Part shown: positions 60,616 to 64,000 of the stretch, in pieces
Layout: the number at the start of each line of letters is the position of its first letter
Position numbering within the stretch: the first letter of the stretch is position 1
Assembly: GCF_900109735.1 (NCBI RefSeq)
Contig: NZ_FOAS01000002.1
Coordinates: 248,001 to 312,000 of the forward strand
Reading direction: 5' to 3'
Length of the DNA stretch: 64,000 nt
DNA from: Atopomonas hussainii
GTDB lineage: Bacteria > Pseudomonadota > Gammaproteobacteria > Pseudomonadales > Pseudomonadaceae
The notes under the pieces: model-generated
Databases searched by the model: none
What the model saw: the letters and a program-made list of their open reading frames with translations, nothing else
Told to the model about the DNA's origin: nothing
Made by a program: the position numbers and the translations under genes

Positions 60616-61232
60616 AGCCAGCCGCGCTCGCGGGCGGCGTTCACGCAGGCGGTGCGGTTGTGCACATCAAGTAACTGAAACAAGGTTTTCAGGTGCGTCT
60701 TGATGGTGTCTTCGGAGATATTCAGCTGACGGCTGATCAGCTTGTTAGACAGCCCCTCGGCAAGCAGCAGAAGAATCTCGCGTTGCCGTGGCGTTGGCCC
60801 TTCGCCGCTGGTCAGCGTCGCCGGTGCCGGCAGACTCTCACCGAGTAACAGGCGGGCAACTTGCTCGCGCAGCACATTGCCGTCAGCACTTTTGGAGATA
60901 AACCCCAAGGCGCCGGCTTTTAAGGCTTGCTGAATGTCGTGCCCCGAGTCGCTGGCACTGAGCATGGCCACCGGGCTGGCAATCTGCTGTTGCTGCCAGT
61001 CGCGCAGCACAGTTAGGCCAGACTCGTCGGGCAAGTTCAGGTCGAGCAAAATCAGGTCGTAATCTTTTTGCTGTTGCAGCGTGCGGGCTTGCGCAGCGCT
61101 TTGTGCCGTGTCGATCTGTGTGCTGCTGGTGAGCTCGCGCAAGGCCAGCGCCAAACCGTCGAGGTAGATGCGGTGATCGTCCACCAACAGCAGCAACAGC
61201 TGCGGCGGCAGAGCCGTGTGCAGGGTTGTCAT
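60612..61232 (-). CDS. NarL/FixJ-type response regulator
   Basis: The 206-residue protein has a receiver domain with the acidic VDDH pocket and phosphoacceptor Asp64 in LILLDLNLPDESG. The C-terminal LuxR-type HTH (about 143-205) contains PTPRQREILLLLAEGLSNKLI and SEDTIKTHLKTLFQLLDV. It faces the hybrid kinase, and the two stop codons overlap, an arrangement often seen for cognate pairs. Its targets are unknown; the adjacent lipase/foldase genes are candidates. Confidence 0.9.
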   Translation of the reverse strand: MTTLHTALPPQLLLLLVDDHRIYLDGLALALRELTSSTQIDTAQSAAQARTLQQQKDYDLILLDLNLPDESGLTVLRDWQQQQIASPVAMLSASDSGHDIQQALKAGALGFISKSADGNVLREQVARLLLGESLPAPATLTSGEGPTPRQREILLLLAEGLSNKLISRQLNISEDTIKTHLKTLFQLLDVHNRTACVNAARERGWL

Positions 61233-61327
61233 AGGTGAGCTTAGTTTTTGTTGTTGTAGTGCTCACAGTGTAGCGACTTGCAGGAGCTTGGTCAGCCAAT
61301 AAAGGTGACTGGCGTTTGTTTTGTGAC

Positions 61328-61804
61328 TCAGGCAGCTAGATTGGTCATCGGCAGTCCCGCCATCACGCGCATAAACTGACGTGGCTCAGCCGTCGGGGCA
61401 AACACTTTGCACCACGTGTGCGCCAAACTGGGCAAATCGGCGTTGAGTGCTGGTACTCGGGCGGCGCGCACCACTTGCATCCAAGCAATCGCGCAGGCGT
61501 AGCGCAGGTTCACGCAAAGCTCAAGATCGGGGTTTTCCAAGAAGGCATGTTGGCTGGCAAGGCCGCGAATGCGGCTGGCTAAGTCGGGGTCGTGAGCGAG
61601 AAAGCCATCCCACAGTGCGCGATGTTGCTCGCTAGACAACTGCCACAAGCCAAAGTGTTGAAACAGCCCCGGATGCTCACCTAATTGCGACTGACACGCC
61701 GCGCTGCCTAACAGCAGGGCTTCGGCACTGCTGGAGCAGACGTCGAGGTATTTCAGGGTAGGGCGAATGACTTCACGGATTAGAACGTCGGCAGACACTC
61801 CCAT
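61328..61804 (-). CDS. Hypothetical protein, possibly with lysozyme/transglycosylase-like helical pattern
   Basis: The 158-residue protein starts at ATG 61804 after an excellent GGAGGAG site. It is helical and has no signal peptide or membrane segment. The central QHFGLWQLSSEQHRALWDGFL and the later NLRYACAIAWMQVVRA have the rhythm of GIYQ-type substrate-groove and helix motifs seen in phage-tail and lysozyme-like proteins, but catalytic residues cannot be assigned. I do not recognise it as a named family. It is a lone gene; a 219-base gap with AT-rich sequence lies upstream. Confidence 0.55.
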   Translation of the reverse strand: MGVSADVLIREVIRPTLKYLDVCSSSAEALLLGSAACQSQLGEHPGLFQHFGLWQLSSEQHRALWDGFLAHDPDLASRIRGLASQHAFLENPDLELCVNLRYACAIAWMQVVRAARVPALNADLPSLAHTWCKVFAPTAEPRQFMRVMAGLPMTNLAA

Positions 61805-62023
61805 AGCTCCTCCAAGAGCGCCGGTGGGGCGTGTGCTGGCAGGCTTTATTGTGCATTGTGCTGCCCCACCGGGAGCGTGGTTACACGCTCAATTTCACGT
61901 TAAGTCATATAAGTCGTTTGTAACAGGCTGTTTTTAAACTGATTTTTCCTTTTGATTTAAGCCTATATAGCGAATCAGAATTATCACCAAACGATAAAGC
62001 GCCGATGGCGACAAGCCGGCCGT
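61805..62023. other. AT-rich intergenic region
   Basis: No gene is supported. About 61890-61990 is clearly AT-rich compared with its surroundings and probably holds the promoter of the minus-strand hypothetical gene. A short dyad (CGCC-GAT-GGCG, 62000-62010) lies just past the sulfurtransferase stop. Confidence 0.35.
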
Positions 62024-62878
62024 TCAGTCGCCTTGCGCCACCGGGCGTGTGGGGTCGGTAATCCATTCGCTCCACGAGCCGGCATACAACTTAGGCAGGG
62101 CAAGCCCCGCTAAGGCAAACGCGGCGAGGTTATGGCAAGCCGTCACGCCCGAGCCGCAGTAGCACACCGTGTCGCTGGGATTAAAAGCAGCCAAGCGCTT
62201 TTGCAGTGCTGCTGGGCTTAGCCAGAAGCCGTCGGCATCGAGGTTGTCGGTAAAGGGTAAGCACTGCGCGGTGGGGATGTGCCCAGCAACTGGGTCGAGC
62301 GGCTCCACATCACCACGAAAGCGCGGCAGCGCGCGGGCATCCAGCAGGGTTGGTGCGCTCTCGGTTTGCAGGGCTTGGTTAAGCGCCGCTGCATCCATCA
62401 GCCAATCGGTTTGCGGCTGGCCTAGGAAGCTGCCAGTTTCCGTGCTGGGCAGCGCTTGTGTGAGTCCCAAGCCAGCCTTGCGCCATGCGTTAAGACCGCC
62501 GTCGAGCATGTACAGTCGGCTTTTGCCTTGCCACGCCAGCAGCCACCACAGGCGGCTGGCAAACGCGCCGGGGCCGTCATCGTAAAGCACTACATGGCTG
62601 TCGGGGTGCATACCAAGACGAGCAAACAGTTGGTTGAGCTGGGTTTGACTGGGCAGCGGGTGGCGACCGGTTTGCCCAGCAATCACCGCACTGGAAAGAT
62701 CGCGGTCTAAGTGCGCATAGTGGCTGCCGGGAATATGCCCTTGTTGATAGTCGCGTTCGCCGCGTTGTGGGTCTTCCAGACTAAAACGGCAGTCCACCAC
62801 CACCCAGTCGGCGCTGGGCAAATGTTTGGCCAGTTGCGCGGCGGTGACCAATTGCAGCAAGGGCTGGGGAGTTTGCAT
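62024..62878 (-). CDS. sseA: Sulfurtransferase, 3-mercaptopyruvate/thiosulfate type
   Basis: The 284-residue protein has two rhodanese domains. The first (about 10-140) is inactive in type; the second holds the catalytic Cys in CYCGSGVTACHN (about 234), with the loop CGSGVTA characteristic of 3-mercaptopyruvate sulfurtransferases rather than the CRxGx[R/T] of thiosulfate enzymes. Start 62878 follows AGGAAA; the longer frame to 62935 is not supported. It moves sulfur from 3-mercaptopyruvate to cyanide or thiols. It is divergent from the acyltransferase gene. Confidence 0.9.
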   Translation of the reverse strand: MQTPQPLLQLVTAAQLAKHLPSADWVVVDCRFSLEDPQRGERDYQQGHIPGSHYAHLDRDLSSAVIAGQTGRHPLPSQTQLNQLFARLGMHPDSHVVLYDDGPGAFASRLWWLLAWQGKSRLYMLDGGLNAWRKAGLGLTQALPSTETGSFLGQPQTDWLMDAAALNQALQTESAPTLLDARALPRFRGDVEPLDPVAGHIPTAQCLPFTDNLDADGFWLSPAALQKRLAAFNPSDTVCYCGSGVTACHNLAAFALAGLALPKLYAGSWSEWITDPTRPVAQGD

Positions 62879-62973
62879 GGCACTTTCCTGTGTCGTCAGC
62901 GGGGTGGGGAACATCCTAACCCTATTGTGAGTCACAGCGGCAGGCGCAGAGTCGCCCGTTTAAGGAGCAAAAC

Positions 62974-63699
62974 ATGGCGCGCAGTGCCGGGTATTGGCAA
63001 CGACAATGGGTTAAAGCAGCGTCGGTGGTGTACACCGTACTCTGCTGTATGCGGGTGATTGTGCTGAGCTGGTTTGGCCGCATTAGCCAAGCACAGGCCG
63101 ATGCCGCCATGCGCGGTTGGGCGCAGGTGATTATTCGCCTCAGCCAGATTCGCTGGCGCGTGCACGGCGAAGCGCCGGACTTTACCAATGGCCGCCGTTA
63201 CATGCTGATGTGCAACCATTCCAGTCATTACGACATTCCCATGAGCTTGGTCGCGGTGCCCGGCTCGGTGCGTATGTTGGCGAAGAAAGAGCTGTACAAG
63301 ATCCCTTTCTTTGGCCGCGCGATTCGCGCCTGCGGTAACCCAGCAATCGACCGCGAGAATCGCCAGCAAGCCAAGCGCGATTTGGATAAAGCCAAGGCGC
63401 TGATGGAGCAGGGCATTGTCTTGTGGATGTCGCCCGAGGGTACCCGCTCGCCGGATGGCCAGCTGCAATCATTAAAGCGCGGCGGCTTTTTACTCGCCGC
63501 CGAAACCGAGGCGATCATAGTGCCGGTGGTGATTAAGGGCGTGCACAAGGTGCTGCCCGCCGGCACCCGCGAGCTGAATTTGGGCCAAGAGGTGGATGTG
63601 TTTATCGGTCAGCCCTTGGACAGTCGCGATTATCCCGGCCGCGCCTATCGTCAGCTGATGCAGCAGGTAGAAACGCAAATGCGCGAGCTGCTGGACTAA
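62974..63699 (+). CDS. PlsC-type 1-acyl-sn-glycerol-3-phosphate acyltransferase
   Basis: The 241-residue membrane-bound enzyme has an N-terminal hydrophobic helix (about 15-35), the catalytic His-x4-Asp motif in NHSSHYDIPM (about 77) and the substrate-binding EGTRSPDG (about 152). It acylates lysophosphatidic acid to phosphatidic acid in phospholipid synthesis; pseudomonads have several paralogues, so this may be a secondary copy. AAGGAG precedes the ATG. A strong terminator follows. Confidence 0.9.
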   Translation: MARSAGYWQRQWVKAASVVYTVLCCMRVIVLSWFGRISQAQADAAMRGWAQVIIRLSQIRWRVHGEAPDFTNGRRYMLMCNHSSHYDIPMSLVAVPGSVRMLAKKELYKIPFFGRAIRACGNPAIDRENRQQAKRDLDKAKALMEQGIVLWMSPEGTRSPDGQLQSLKRGGFLLAAETEAIIVPVVIKGVHKVLPAGTRELNLGQEVDVFIGQPLDSRDYPGRAYRQLMQQVETQMRELLD

Positions 63700-63718
63700 T
63701 CCTTAGACAGAATAAAAA

Positions 63719-63754
63719 ACGCCCCGTGGCTGTCAGTAGCCACGGGGCGTTTTT
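63719..63754. terminator. Bidirectional terminator after plsC-type gene
   Basis: A perfect 13-base stem (arms starting ACGCCCCGTGGCT) with a six-base loop is flanked by A on the left and T on the right. It can end both the acyltransferase gene and the converging gene at the right edge. Confidence 0.92.
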
Positions 63755-63766
63755 GTTGCGGTGTGT

Positions 63767-64000
63767 TTATTGCGGATTGGCTTTAAGCGGGTTGGGCAGG
63801 CGACCAATACGGTCGTTATCCAGCGAGCCGAAGTACAGGTCATCGCCCACCGGCTTCACCGAGGTAATCATGCGCAGGTGCGTGCCAGAGGTGTCGTGCA
63901 GGCTGTGGATGATTTCGCCTTGCTCGTTTAAGGCAATCGCAAAGCCGTATTTCTCAGCCTTCGGCCAGAAGGCGCGCGGCAGTTTAGCCAGCTGGTTTTT
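63767..64000 (-). CDS. Strictosidine synthase/SMP-30-like beta-propeller, C-terminal part (5' end outside window)
   Basis: The visible 77 codons form the last part of a larger gene entering from the right edge; the stop is TAA at 63767-63769. The sequence KYGFAIALNEQGEIIHSLHD, then HLRMITSV and DDLYFGSLDNDRIGRL, has the repeating blade pattern of six-bladed propellers in the strictosidine synthase/paraoxonase-like and SMP-30/gluconolactonase families, where the closing blade ends in a G-S-L-x-N-type turn. The function is most likely a lactonase or ester hydrolase, but only the tail is seen. It is convergent with the acyltransferase gene. Confidence 0.7.
   Translation of the reverse strand, partial: KNQLAKLPRAFWPKAEKYGFAIALNEQGEIIHSLHDTSGTHLRMITSVKPVGDDLYFGSLDNDRIGRLPNPLKANPQ

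Noticed and set aside
1-64000. CRISPR arrays, insertion sequences, prophage or integron
   Set aside because: No evenly spaced direct repeats of 24-40 bases, no transposase, integrase or phage structural gene motifs were found; the tandem repeat near 15.1 kb has only three short units without spacers.

Overview
The window reads as chromosome of a Pseudomonas-like gammaproteobacterium (family Pseudomonadaceae, species not resolvable from sequence alone). The argument is gene order as much as similarity. It carries rraA-cmaX-crfX-cmpX-sigX-oprF, prmB-aroC-MFS-acireductone dioxygenase-like, nadK-phosphoesterase-rhomboid-yeaC-DUF2797-pepN, cinA-recA-recX and a complete pelABCDEFG locus, all arrangements known from Pseudomonas. 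No phage, transposase, CRISPR array or rRNA was found. There is one tRNA, tRNA-Ser(GGA).

Layout. 1-5.1 kb: end of a hydrolase gene, then the cell-envelope stress block ending in ECF sigma factor SigX and porin OprF. 5.3-10.6 kb: NhaD antiporter, divergent from prmB, aroC, an MFS carrier and a degenerate acireductone dioxygenase. 10.7-13.8 kb: tRNA-Ser, then an accessory patch of an SDR oxidoreductase and two small tautomerase-type proteins divergent from an AraC-type regulator. 13.8-16.4 kb: folE, an Smr protein, a small membrane protein and an O-methyltransferase. 16.4-22.6 kb: a minus-strand signalling operon (BvgS-like histidine kinase, single-domain response regulator, dual-REC/PAS/GGDEF/EAL protein). 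22.7-29.3 kb: nadK to pepN. 29.6-36.9 kb: a likely sigma-54-driven four-gene envelope cluster (DUF1302 barrel, DUF1329 protein, Ycf48-like beta-propeller, MMPL/RND exporter). 37-39.4 kb: cinA, recA with a LexA box, recX. 39.5-51.6 kb: the pel operon. 51.6-55.5 kb: an SprT-like protein, a Baeyer-Villiger-type monooxygenase with an overlapping esterase gene, and a class I glutamine amidotransferase. 55.7-61.2 kb: two tandem secreted lipases, their foldase, a hybrid histidine kinase and a convergent LuxR-type regulator. 61.3-64 kb: an unknown protein, a sulfurtransferase, PlsC-type acyltransferase and the end of a beta-propeller lactonase-like gene.

How the parts fit. Three themes recur. The first is envelope physiology: SigX/OprF, CmpX, the DUF1302-exporter cluster. 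The second is biofilm and c-di-GMP: Pel, with its c-di-GMP receptor PelD, and the EAL response regulator. The third is use of lipids or esters: two lipases with foldase, the monooxygenase/esterase pair, PlsC. The least understood and most interesting unit is the DUF1302/DUF1329/Ycf48/MMPL cluster. It has a textbook -24/-12 promoter, a symmetric 34-bp palindrome just upstream, and a compositionally foreign central segment in its outer-membrane barrel gene. Secondary oddities are a dioxygenase homologue that has lost three of four metal ligands, a recX that probably starts at a non-standard codon, and a terminator-like structured leader before prmB.
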